A DNA stretch of 64,000 nucleotides from Streptomyces zingiberis (GTDB lineage Bacteria > Actinomycetota > Actinomycetes > Streptomycetales > Streptomycetaceae), in NCBI RefSeq assembly GCF_012034935.1, contig NZ_JAATEN010000019.1:78245-142244 (forward strand), read 5' to 3'. A model generated the notes under the pieces. The model made no database searches. It saw only the letters and a list, made by a program, of their open reading frames with translations, and was not told where the DNA came from. The position numbers and the translations under genes were made by a program. Of the stretch, positions 62,601-64,000 are shown piece after piece (the stretch's first letter is position 1; each line of letters begins with the position of its first letter).

Positions 62601-64000
62601 TGACCGGTGGGCCGGTCACCCAGGCCGTCACTCCGCCGTGGGCCGGTCCCGGACGCCCGGAACCGCTGCTGTACGTGGTCGGCACCGACCAGGCCGGCAA
62701 CGCGGTGCTGAACCTGCCCGGCCTCGGTCCTGTCCCGCTGGCCGAGGCGGAGCACGTGGCGCTGCTCGACTTCGACCCCATGCTCGCCACCATGCCGCTC
62801 GACCGGCCGGTGGTCTTCCTGACCACCGGGCCCGGGAACCTGGGGCAGTTCGCCCAGTGGTTCCACGACCGCACCGGCCGCCACGCCTTCAGCTACAGCG
62901 CGCCCATGGTGCTGACGCCGATGTCCGCGTCCGGCCTGCTCTCCGTCCTCACCCTCCCGGACCCGGCCACGGGAGCCCCCGGGGTGTGGACCACCGCCGG
63001 CCCCATGGCCCCGGCGGGCGGGCAGCCGGCGGCGCAGCCCGTCGTCACCTTGGGCCCGAAGCCCAAGGACAAGACCGGTACGCCGGACATCGGGTCGCTC
63101 TCGTTGGGCGAGGGCAGCTCGTTGGCTGCGGGGACGTTGCTGACGAGTGCGTCGGGTGGTGTGCGGGGGCGTAATTGGACGAGTGAGAAGGTCCGTCAGG
63201 TGCGGTTGGGCCGGGTGCGGGTGTTCGAGGAGCGGCCTGGTTCGGCGTTGCGGGAGGTGTCGGAGGGGGCGGCGCCGTGGGGTGACGCGGCGTGGGTGGT
63301 GTGGGCCGGCGGGGACGCGTCGGGTGTGCGTGGTCCGGACGGGCGGGTGCTGAGCGCGGAGCAGGTGGCCGCGGAGCTGGCGGCGGATCCGGAGCTGGCG
63401 AAGCTGCCGAAGGATGTTCCGGTGGTGCTGGTGGTGCCGGAGGCGGCGAATTCGCTGCATCTGGGGCTGTTGCGTGCGGTGGCGAACCGGTTGGGGCGGA
63501 CGGTGTGGGCGCCCAGTGGTGAGGGCCGTCTGGTGCGCCGTGCGAAGCAGCGTGACCATGTGCTGGCGCTGGTGGACACCGATCCGGAGCGGCCGGTGGG
63601 TGCGTGGGTGCCGTTCCAGCCGGCCGCGGCGGGCATTCCCACGGTTTCGGTGGTGGACCGGCAGTGGACGGGGCTGGATGGCACCACGTTCCGGGACTCG
63701 GGTGTGGGTTCGCTGCCGTTGGTGTCGGATCGGGGTGAGCGGTTCGGGCGGATGTCGCATGCGGATGACGCCCGGGTCCGTGAGGAGTTGTTGCGCTCGT
63801 ATCACCACGCGAGTGTGCTGACTCACATGATGCCGACCGGTGGCAAGCCGGTGGTGATCAGTGAGGTGGCGCGGCCGGTTTCCGGTCCGGATGGTCCGGC
63901 TGTTTACACCTTTGTGGCTCATGGTGTGCCGGGTGCTGTGGAGATCGGCTTGGGGGTGGGCCGGTCGGTGTGGCTGGGTTCGGCGGCCGGTGGTCTGTTG
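38669..64000 (+). CDS. giant type VII polymorphic toxin/effector with repeated caspase-like 'lonely Cys' modules (3' end outside window)
   Basis: An uninterrupted frame of 8444 codons runs to the window edge. Approximate layout by residue: 1-105 helical delivery domain, perhaps CpnT-like; 113-311 hydrophobic Gly-rich segments; 321-708 Thr/Pro/Gly linker; 978-1196 edema-factor-like; 1279-1481 nucleotidyltransferase-like; 1571-1853 lethal-factor-like metallopeptidase (His1744, Glu1745, His1748, Tyr1797, Glu1804); 1940-3161 two 623-residue repeats; 3233-4888 beta-rich; 5065-5308 coiled coil; 5381-5544 papain-like (Cys5414, His5491, Asp5508); 6135-6474 degenerate repeat; 6477 onward three ~840-residue repeats. 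TTG 38669 is the first start after the in-frame TGA; a weaker option is ATG 38759. Three bases separate it from the upstream stop. Antibacterial or anti-host toxicity is inferred from the domains and the ESX context. Confidence 0.85.
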   Translation, partial: MLPDSVQFPEEARWVFFALIGELPLQASSDMAYGNREPYEDKAVQLMQLRDRITDLVNKVDGALPPDVAARYKEAMATLTDGRGSDTMSQFANSLNQLGDNRVKHSRNIMEGKWELIAEAMLLLVQLAIIAALSFFTGGLSFTETAIAKARTTVALLTIMNRLMNQSKLMPTFSEAIQEAFVAFAVRMAMLAINSGRRRPIGIDWGAIGRAAVVGAFAGFFSSVIGDTLGSVFKNQFNNFGDNKWGMFGGEIFRSFTSEGVGEGTAEFVTNGLYDGRWEFDPMAMAGGGLSGVTGMFIFGGAVYVTQGMNNKFFDGRNIFSSQNNKTPGPDSPLYTGGSSAGPGTNGVVTTDTTTTTTTDSTVKPGPTPPPFTVSPASLPPTTVTGDLNSPTPNGFMDQGAGGNGNLGLAPSAGPYGPSGPSPDSDTDSVRSVGSTTSYTGSDTGTDITNPADYGNTGPVTPGAVPGAGSATTGGTTGTTGTTGTTGSTGSGNTGLGGAGSAKTGGTGSLAGAGGVPRAGSTPAAPPDTSFTTPKPATSRTPDPVSDFTPDVTPDVTPLPDPLDGIPPNGLTGDGSPATTDTPGTAQQPGTDSRPGTDSRSGAEPGTRQSGAPGGAQDTRRDADAQPQTVGGPDEALTPDPATEDGAQPAATHQAVTDTAREPVRPEQWRGRQQQVVPTTVHTTVVAPATDEITAETETGPAAERDTAATDTVVRTEVRRVQADDGRWVRSLTLDLPVRLGEGFPADGLPGFEERIRALLHRQVNDGIVLPRSGDQLHIDLNLVHDPGHPEAVELTTVDPADTVTTAGPITTADPTTTPASDQFHLRLLPEDPALGPAERDRRVARNDTTALRQILRFAGVTPDPVRDTADLPGPAVPPDRLRTVEDLTDTGPAAPAATDGPTVTGDLTPAPGRPATTTSRDLADDPTATGPTATDPAPPPGALPATGGPRLRPGPERRVEIHEAPPVEERSADVPEESVASGWGMPRDNHLRFQGFADGRDLVIDVRATNVDSLSWLVRGALPKPAEIKAKTLTELDVRLGARAENRGLVGFFDPVLPEGTTDRSLLDRYGQRRREYEVLRAAMARLERAGRYRTVDGVVHAVLDGGEHRPLTGDHDIFRITRLDGTPLPADEYEALIAEMKESGMGVMHGALLQWNPDDDFGREIYETIATAHQERHGDQQGEPLLRFVARRRSSTVAYADSPPVTPPGTSAGITRPSTTGGPAPEPAAEPVAAPAAPAPEPGTTGTESTVPAPVTSAETAATSGTTPETAATPATAPLLVPVPPLSDDARLDVGRRFAGLLRDLGHPAVLAGGARGRVLFGNPRSLGMLEFHLPTSPVQLAGALNQAVAREFPGVSPNALRVGTDGRTLTGTIQGAGITLGIGGPAPAVAPGAGPATGGQDATARPQDDAASATTTEVQGFTVPTVAVSLAETAYALAVGTDRKRHARDLFDLAWGLSRNPGALTPDLLESLRGADYRAGRPAGAAPTLTVRLSELLDQSMLNLGAREARENAWAAAGGRAGVPAGPVGLNAQLITAWSAFGSTPEDLGRLHDGLTALADTLRATEAVRTDPVRNLAGRLPGLPEAARDREIAQLTAADRERLASDPVLADTLRDTLERDEFARTAAQLMVQVPDGVEQPVSARAEVRRLIAPMLRDPKITAELLKSGARVLVVPRGEALTTLDPFRDLAGITTKDGRTWDTVRGIGRRTAGVTEENLLGETTTVPGTQPSYVDGYSSTVHEFAHTIHQFGLSAAEQRLVRETFEDAKATYGTLWPDGVEHGTGADGRRTEANYSSRDEYEFFAQLSTVWFGANHGTDPFTGERRHNGGPDWVRRHFPELHPLLRGLYGDGPAAGTADRPNPVDAVRAENEAFEGFRALWDMAEGSHVPQPHTPAPPPAPSLFESFAESQGLTFGSLGDILDSSGPFTPAAPPGRNSAQALAGVLVDALGRRATEDRRRFEQLVTALGILDRARVGDPRLGSGPLNLDRLTRRVLHQGRNTRLTRELHIQALSVAASAERRGRAHSLAAVAAYHLEISGAYGPATAVTGVDGGITGRNWTGRDGLNLLTDRVGEEIGTQPLVTRTPLWGTRAHAAVATRTDDGRYSVTPGPDAAALEISEDEFVELVIHDPQRNAALPTLLLIQDAENRTESTARKVADRTGVSAWSTDGPFRLQPEGQWFYPTLANSEPGTYPTGIWIPSDPGLVPDDPDASFRGPDGGTVRDDDLESYSLTTADGRWLTGRSFLNAQDHALREADLRPLSAVRHYTDWYMGLPGVDSDRQSGLLPLPQALAGSYISVGHGQRGTVSLPRLSTGGNHTVRPKDLGRVLRRRKSLQRLPADRPIWMLWCELAMLVPGRDRLETPRAAQEVSNAARRTVWASDAQIGTAAGRGTTPPRLIKSDDPDRPAYGFHQFHPEPRDAELTALADLGGISSRLPDRTERALRWVRALRETHGPDIDSSPGRAAEFQNLIRGFGALETLRTRARHNSDTGPLRWRSLARIVGDYAEGQGWGREMTANALEHVLYQAQVGGLSDRAVRAPAAPPAPAAPPDPSSGSGMSWQALSDIVLQTLGSGAMADPNRFHQLVNSLAVLDRARAGDPRFGSGPVDLAGLTRRVLHLAPGTPLNQNLTVQALSVAASAERRGRGGSLAAVAAYHLEISGAFAPSTVLTGPDGGTTGRNWTGRAGLNLLTDRVGAQNQAGQITEGTPPWGGRAHAAVAQRTDDGLLSIDTGQGNSLEIAEDEFAELVTHDPQRDRSLPVVLLIQDEHRRTEPLARKVADRSGGRAWSTDGDFRLQPAGSWRYPALANSDPGNQPQGTWIPSDPGLVPDDPDAEVRAPGGLTFTEDDVESSTLTTADGQRLTGRSFLNARDVAMQEQALRSLSAVQHYTIFQEGLPGVSADRESGLLPLPRALSDSYIAMGHGDSGRVTLPRRSTRANQMVRPREVGRLLRRRKSLRQLPPDAPIWMLWCELTMLAAGRDALESVPGAQEISDVTGRTVWATNAQLSVSAAEGGMPPRLIQYDNPDRPVYSFREFRPEPSTSTLAGIADLGGLPAHVPDRTERALRWVRALRQTHGADIDSSPARAAEFQNLIRGFGALETLRTGAPGNPDTGPLTWRSLDRIVGDYAETQGWDREVTANALEHVLYQAQVGGLSYLSVTAPAAPFAPAAPPETGLPDLGAGTRTTDAGVRTTVTTGTGPETTGPVTTGEEGTAPTDDPPPPAEPDTRELSDYVRTQGGQYDGHLGLVVHEPTPDTVLDGLHRQIVTALGADPAGTDGRDLLRQLGGVLTAETIERHRPYLRSRRGHRITLHHNGRDRTVDIRLAHTDVRKSEKYEAGVSAPPPAQIEASGEGGQTFQDGESWGNFRSGTVPWDAITPDTGEGAMRLGISTLTLSATHNQLAESVTVGETFQVTSKQQAGDPGHPVDFEGLWQVRVDAPRTDPTTGWQHPRSHGTLTAWYPEHLALDDPDAGALPAAAGLDGLPLWGVDSVAEPRRLLDELLADPAFSVLEGLSANSKSALEGFLSEQLLRGTAHMQREGGVFSPTLLDAGGNAIGMFGLTARIDPGEPTRQSKDGKSALETSLAHASSVDRMAKLTSGIGVEGRGGPMFTTDHAEGHPDAASVFGGTLAGKAGANWQVNEGLNVTGSATLTHGLSTKKSHLLAPARVTYELTLYRAGGGEVRGTFGPWADGLRLRQARQDTAEGHVPAADEVRGLPEHLENLDSIGISETPLRVDGADPLFDRAERWLRQEGFLPPTDHRARRGSLGLDEPLVLAQLENLRRLKQMRSRFGLATSAPDTVDGGHPVWFDKPGVVAGSRRVQLRFSAERDAARRSEHTRRLPDVDHGGSSSAATGGTRQRSTALSVIGGTGGGFYVPIADGLWSLSVGPDYTATGQIIDAPSAGDTVGYDQGVGASEGGSDLFRVPARLALDLYEGDSRTPSVRFGDDPATADPADGDGTTPGTSATPGTAATPTVTDTSVALRDLTDPPHTVRGSVTFLLPHHRTRAPGTGLPAAGPARGHVIRRLVTDGGPADDRARLELVDAEGRPLPGVLRLPDGAVIDSFRGTAALTEAIERIAAGTYPGSPGPGPLAQAARRASDTLIGVANTARRGSDLVKRALPERLNAAVNRAGAVVNWAATPVTWAAHASAEGAAATYKWTSVAVAGATLNDPGTLAAETRYDGIRPAQLISRAQQILQSAYPVEFLTLPGMAADQVMTVEIQGYLHHPRHLGSEKLQSEQGVSTTDAAKWQRSSALTHQGNFSATGLEKPGYPIEERAYQSNPGLRYGYSRRAERGQGLSSATKTASAGKADGVHHLIGSDVTLLVTVRSGVRNVVGNTVGLGTHPPVTVAVDVAGAVTLLVPEGALARYAAWFRGVTGIPAAPSLPAPSAPLPDGFARTRRLGNATVLSVTQLDDVVNRRERRDRLRRELTAVVEAEAPGVTTPGHSSYLAGVVTRLAGLAEPSALRSLPTRGPDGPLRLHFLHVAYGGARLVEVTVRAEPVMQTPALRRLLGRPVGESGGLEWSQTRNADDPADFDTITGTHQAAFTPVSRYPSPGTATRMDRQGPSFGLSAVRSTTRRSETATENKFWQRTKNTADFDGVDYLFTGTVRSQLIGAWPANIPGGLIQGGLLNLSGLDGDLLRRTNDWLRRLLNGRPERTVTVPAATVVRFAGSESAASAGRGGPRPPALLDRDPLTLSAREATELGVVPFPHGPALAPQAPTLVTDFDALSQLVRALEQVAPALTASWGVPAGASSQATATRLSELVREGRITVGRTAAGAGLTPGMPGSWPLQSSTTPPSLDIRLYNPRPVTTAEDIAADRATKRTVSSSTTTSAGNAFTWLHQSTQHLPAATPNFLTTNFPVAAQQPRTTSSVASVTASATSRLRTGTDTKPDDGDGDGARTYETLVDGVVRVDGPNGTRWVTGTGTMRLAERDVLGFGVTPARPAAGLYDVPAMLADQPAEDLRDWARHPVTDLPRVLAGGLGTGDGTAQLWLALGPDADGARLARALYVASRTAVEAGRPVELVTRGDDGAPRHWQFTAGGALADVTAATRGPWTALRAAVDAHREALAGQERAAADEQRLTADLDRAREVLHRSEGNLLEAVADQGAAAAAHQDIIRRVRPARARAEAAVRRAESAVAAAERTLRDAEALPTDEQVAEARRTWRQARAEADTLERAGQSALPRELAEARRRAERAQEHWTDLRDRNSGRETALSTARTGLATARAVDGRTRAEWTRVRNGTEAAVAAARREERRADRVVARRTRFRDDNRTRLEEIQQTLRDVRRERQDRTAQQGAAWRRLPGLATALDAARRADPAGRTEASHGTAPAGSTTGSGVNSGTGTGSTAGRSTTATESAVPRSLVTGPGGRDPGAVLTREGLLRTVRRVAGREPAGGRLSLERCLELLRDLRAELYPRGVRPAVALDDSAIGRSTAESSLAEGPGWGRARSWDTVRAAVAAAGPGSVAFVLARRQGEAPGHAFAAYHLGGRDGVMWVDVAAGPASALSAFPPGIAPSDARAVVIGPGGRVVADALPGFTTALDSAGVLASLDAPTGRLYGAIGPESEDRHPLDVGGSKKLVQGTLLAEGPGLRIVTDTLNFWDTADGRTHHPRPRVAPGEPQPKGWGQHIPEFVIDEMGVLPGEQRQSPQEALDRMEAAKRALATTDLLGRPVPLAELLAPLGGWTVTEEGAKTVVHPAALGFDGRAYTQITVGYPAAGLRELQDYALTRLAQPAFRDVTFRARNFGLAVTAAFAGRASGRRVPQEIAPFLSAIPDVDEVWGYAWLAFQQVAADPVRQVFTAMPDDPFAAPLVKNLLPTASRNPLAALRRALRPGTRAYFDRHHDELTGDFLTHVANTLESYRKRLAPGYTVPPAFFDTADEDSPAPRDHLTAALTGRTAEGAEIGQYYAVGMTDYTSLDTDAGRLRVALLLLELRHLGFTSQYMSSEEIRRAVDELTAFSRGAYHRAQLHPLPLSEEVLAESIRRIADDPVVRKVSRFLIVASMTGIGQPGGESRTPLALGDAQQIATDLGNRALGAVLRADLATLVRLREVVAEAFELLPRVPAHHQQLAREIFTDAAEALDILADPAATPPLMPWPLQVTAVDGTGIAPDRIAVVTHRDGDGDPVGLSSRPAHELREAGRQTYGLLPYTKQFTTVAWQQGGGPLESAPQPLPFDSAFLLGIGGGPAVAVLTLTDGSAAAFTPARLIDALFAVAPGLTAQPSETAALVVGADLAGPPPHDPLDQPLAGQVLANGLDRWVWTTASGQEPALVAADAYQGARFRLTQGDDWAGFRPEPSTAQLGRLAERFTGDRRNAPQVLRWVRAVRLVYGPQLENDRAAFEALLTGFAALERTRAQAAAPSPLSWNELRFSISSYFASQNMAEPPLAMALPFLLISAAGTAGMDLELSRFSLVPRHHSPRALDTAAPAGAMLFAPPPGGGPVTTAPPSALPAPPPLSGSFTGPGDPLLAPETLLRGPSGRPQGRNWTGSPVSRVLPLMTGVMEIRTGGRETTSERIAPWPEDAFVVWADGADGRARTTDGRVLDGEGIAEALAADPELARLPADVRVVLVLSGAGARELSTLRAVATRLGRPVWGPSGGARLVAVTELDLDGGPDIDGHRAVTVDTDPELPVPDWVRFDPPAVTLPYEDRQWTALDGFSFRDSQVSSLPLVSTAHARFGRMSIAPGDNLRRRVQLMRAYPGARELLHTNFAGGRGRPVASETITPDRAVYTWASHGFPGRVGLVLLDGRTVWLGKRDAARYVAGLREVRELPPGHKLAAEVCWGATDGDPTREYGIGTPAPHVDDPLGEVPFGQHLANESGRETTAATRPTGMDDRGRVLTEAFNGERGRLVTFRPEPSGAALDAHARTAGLHTGPGEAPADVRETALRLVRAARQVFGHAIEDDGPRHTRVLEGLGALEQMRANDPALRVVSALRLDMLAFHARQHSAGSSDAAAHLALLDAARDRLAADPGARLGQAFPLPLVVFTFQQMNTLGVDFVRGMLGVPAQQPVTNAQRARAFWALVRAAEFQTQLVPVADREPLARRTLHMSPGDPWDRDRQTYYWGLAARALIDGVDITDADQLAAFHLEVNGAFRSGRLLKQNGSVQGVNWSATPAPAGIDPGAVHRVIPGGAQGTGGPATRAEMPPWARPGSVRSLLYVVDTGQGGTVRLQNPGLGPVSISEGEYLALLDRDPSLRITRTEHPVIFVTTGPGNLGGLAQRFFDRTGRPAIGYSAPMVLAPTSPGGPLSILVLPDPATGAPGRFIGAGPQNQAQTPAAGPAVTFGQGPGTATAGPVLGGPVLVDPLLAPETLLRGPSGRPQGRNWTQWSASRVLPGTVRVVETGTGRPVIASEGKAPWPEGSYVVWGDGENGRAHTADGRELDGEGIAEQLAADPELARLPADVPVVLVLSGAGDQDLDTLRAVATRLGRTVWGPRGEARLMADPDPAAGGHRPVLVDEGDAEVPTGTWVRFDPPAVTLPYEDRQWTALDGTSFSDSDASSLPLVSAGYARFGRASLHGRLRLFHRLMRAYPESRMVEHVARSGSGQRSTGIEQITPAPASYVWASHGMPGAVSIALGDGRTVWLGKRDGARYVAGLREVRELPPGHTLTAEVCWSASDGDPRVGVNEWRPAPHVDDPLGEVPFGQHLANESGRETTAATRPTGMGNRSRMLIDTPGGERGRRVTFRPEPSGALLDGYARTAGLHTGTGEASPEVRETTLRLVRAARQIFGNTIEDSGRSHARALEGLGALERMRANDPALRDLTPIRMDMLTLYAWQHAGNSSRAYASLLDTARDRVAAARDARLGQEFPLPAIGLALDQFATEGPDLARTVVGLSPGQELTRDHQASAFWALVRASQFLHTTMDPQRLEGLGRRVLHLPAHRPWGESEGRHLWWLTARALAEGVDPRNTDVLAAFHLKATVAFTPERLLLRDGQVQGANWSGAAAPAGIDHSVLQQVIPGTQLTGGPVTQAVTPPWAGPGRPEPLLYVVGTDQAGNAVLNLPGLGPVPLAEAEHVALLDFDPMLATMPLDRPVVFLTTGPGNLGQFAQWFHDRTGRHAFSYSAPMVLTPMSASGLLSVLTLPDPATGAPGVWTTAGPMAPAGGQPAAQPVVTLGPKPKDKTGTPDIGSLSLGEGSSLAAGTLLTSASGGVRGRNWTSEKVRQVRLGRVRVFEERPGSALREVSEGAAPWGDAAWVVWAGGDASGVRGPDGRVLSAEQVAAELAADPELAKLPKDVPVVLVVPEAANSLHLGLLRAVANRLGRTVWAPSGEGRLVRRAKQRDHVLALVDTDPERPVGAWVPFQPAAAGIPTVSVVDRQWTGLDGTTFRDSGVGSLPLVSDRGERFGRMSHADDARVREELLRSYHHASVLTHMMPTGGKPVVISEVARPVSGPDGPAVYTFVAHGVPGAVEIGLGVGRSVWLGSAAGGLL
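40080..40143 (+). repeat. Gly-Thr-Thr microrepeat in the giant gene linker
   Basis: Tandem ggcaccacc-type units encode TGGTTGTTGTTGTTGSTGSG, inside a long disordered Thr/Pro/Gly/Asp-rich linker. This is typical flexible-spacer sequence between the delivery part and the enzymatic modules. Confidence 0.75.
41600..42255 (+). other. anthrax edema-factor-like (adenylyl cyclase fold) module inside the giant CDS
   Basis: LPKPAEIKAK gives Lys1025 and Lys1032 seven residues apart, the same spacing as the two catalytic lysines of edema factor as I remember them. RGLVGFFDPVLPEG resembles the segment that follows them. LTGDHDIF gives Asp1116 and Asp1118, matching the metal-binding pair in LTADYDLF. GVMHGA gives His1151, like the catalytic VNHGT. 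The module is shorter than edema factor between these motifs. Activity is unproven. Confidence 0.45.
42502..43110 (+). other. degenerate nucleotidyltransferase (AbiEii-like) module inside the giant CDS
   Basis: The pattern LGHPAVLAGGARGRVLFGNPRSLGMLEFHL resembles the GG...R.T.DxD core of nucleotidyltransferase-fold proteins. VPTVAVSLAETAYALAVGTDRKRHARDLFDLAW resembles the later K/A-L...RDxxDL helix of the AbiEii/COG2253 group. The acidic DxD site reads LEFH here, so the usual metal site appears lost. Confidence 0.35.
43380..44225 (+). other. anthrax lethal-factor-like zinc metallopeptidase module inside the giant CDS
   Basis: STVHEFAHTIHQFG gives the HExxH site (His1744, Glu1745, His1748). 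Downstream NYSSRDEYEFFAQL aligns with lethal factor SYGRTNEAEFFAEAF, placing Tyr1797 and Glu1804 seven residues apart, exactly like the catalytic Tyr and third zinc ligand of lethal factor. All expected catalytic residues are present. Confidence 0.7.
44486..46354 (+). repeat. repeat A1 of the giant gene (1869 bp)
   Basis: First copy of a 623-codon module. It has a helical cap (VLDRAR-like, SVAASAERRGR), a degenerate caspase-like half (RAHAAVA ... LLIQD), then an intact dyad: His2304 in ISVGHG and Cys2352 in WMLWCEL. A helical end follows (TERALRWVRALR ... GALETLR ... VLYQAQVGG). Confidence 0.8.
46355..48150 (+). repeat. repeat A2 of the giant gene
   Basis: Second copy, offset by 1869 bp from A1 and highly similar over its length. 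The dyad is His2926 (AMGHGD) and Cys2974 (WMLWCEL), again 48 residues apart. Confidence 0.8.
54810..55300 (+). other. papain-like (Tox-PL-type) module inside the giant CDS
   Basis: LSLERCLELLRDLR (Cys5414), GHAFAAYHL (His5491) and VMWVDVAAG (Asp5508) follow the Cys...GH...xDxxxG order of papain-fold toxin domains. The stretch between has the usual SWDTVRAAV helix. It lies after a long coiled coil (about 53860-54590). Confidence 0.45.
58097..60616 (+). repeat. repeat B1 of the giant gene (2520 bp)
   Basis: The module starts PLLAPETLLRGPSGRPQGRNWT. It has a degenerate caspase-like half (VVWADGADG ... VLVLSGAG), an intact dyad His6747 (WASHGFPG) and Cys6794 (AEVCWGA), the PFGQHLANESGRETTA segment, a helical block, and a second degenerate half (LLYVVDTGQGG ... 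IFVTTGPGNL). Confidence 0.82.
60617..63112 (+). repeat. repeat B2 of the giant gene (2496 bp)
   Basis: Second copy, with long nearly identical nucleotide stretches shared with B1 (for example the module start and the HLANESGRETTAATRPTGM segment). The dyad is His7580 (WASHGMPG) and Cys7627 (AEVCWSA). Confidence 0.82.
63113..64000 (+). repeat. repeat B3 of the giant gene (cut by window end), with different codon use
   Basis: Third copy at the protein level (GTLLTSASGGVRGRNWT, VDRQWTGLDGTTFRDS, FVAHGVPGAVEIG with His8418). The sequence ends before the expected Cys. Codons end in G or T far more often than upstream, with many TTG, GGT and CGT codons. Confidence 0.78.

Noticed and set aside
53339..63922. 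Minus-strand open frame of 3527 codons opposite the giant gene
   Set aside because: Its sequence is Arg/Gly/Pro/Val-rich without domains, while the plus frame shows clear repeats and motifs. It is the antisense shadow of a GC-rich gene.
38669..64000. Giant gene as a polyketide or nonribosomal peptide synthase
   Set aside because: No ketosynthase, acyltransferase, adenylation, condensation or carrier-protein motifs were seen, and the context is type VII secretion.

Overview
The window looks like a Streptomyces (or very close relative) chromosome. It is very GC-rich, uses many GTG and TTG starts, and carries the standard streptomycete block murB - add - tRNA-Trp - secE - nusG - rplKA - rplJL - rpoBC - rpsLG - fusA - tuf. 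The left third (about 1 to 20.3 kb) is this housekeeping block: a murB tail, adenosine deaminase on the minus strand, tRNA-Trp, then the transcription and translation operons. These are punctuated by strong hairpin terminators, recognisable vegetative promoters in front of rplK, rplJ, rpoB and rpsL, and an L10-type leader before rplJ. As I remember the S. coelicolor order, an aminotransferase gene between add and tRNA-Trp and small genes between rplA and rplJ are missing here.

After a perfect 20-bp hairpin that closes the tuf region, the rest of the window is one type VII (ESX-like) secretion locus. It has a parallel beta-helix protein fused to two EccA-type AAA+ domains (minus), a mycosin-like S8 protease (plus), EccC with three FtsK/SpoIIIE ATPase domains (minus), and then a long plus-strand run: eccD, eccB, two WXG100-like small proteins, a small helical protein, a 1136-residue WxG/coiled-coil protein, a YbaB-like protein, a third small WxG-type protein and finally one enormous open reading frame. 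I see no EccE.

The last ORF starts at 38669 and is still open at base 64000 (8444 codons in the window). I read it as a giant type VII-delivered polymorphic toxin or effector, of the kind databases call 'lonely Cys domain' proteins (name from memory). In order it holds an N-terminal helical delivery region, hydrophobic segments, a Thr/Pro/Gly linker, an anthrax edema-factor-like module, a degenerate nucleotidyltransferase-like module, an anthrax lethal-factor-like zinc metallopeptidase (HEFAH plus the downstream Tyr and Glu), two 623-codon repeats, a long beta-rich part, a coiled coil, a papain-like Cys/His/Asp module, a degenerate repeat, and three copies of an approximately 840-codon repeat, the last cut by the window edge. 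The repeats carry a His-Gly...Cys dyad with 47-48 residue spacing that looks like a caspase/CHAT (clan CD) fold, with degenerate copies alongside. The third large repeat shows a clear change in codon use from about 63.1 kb, suggesting recombination of modules.

Working model (inference): EccB/C/D plus the mycosin-like protein form the membrane machine, the EccA-like ATPase acts in the cytosol, the small WxG proteins and the YbaB-like protein act as partners or chaperones, and the giant protein is the cargo.
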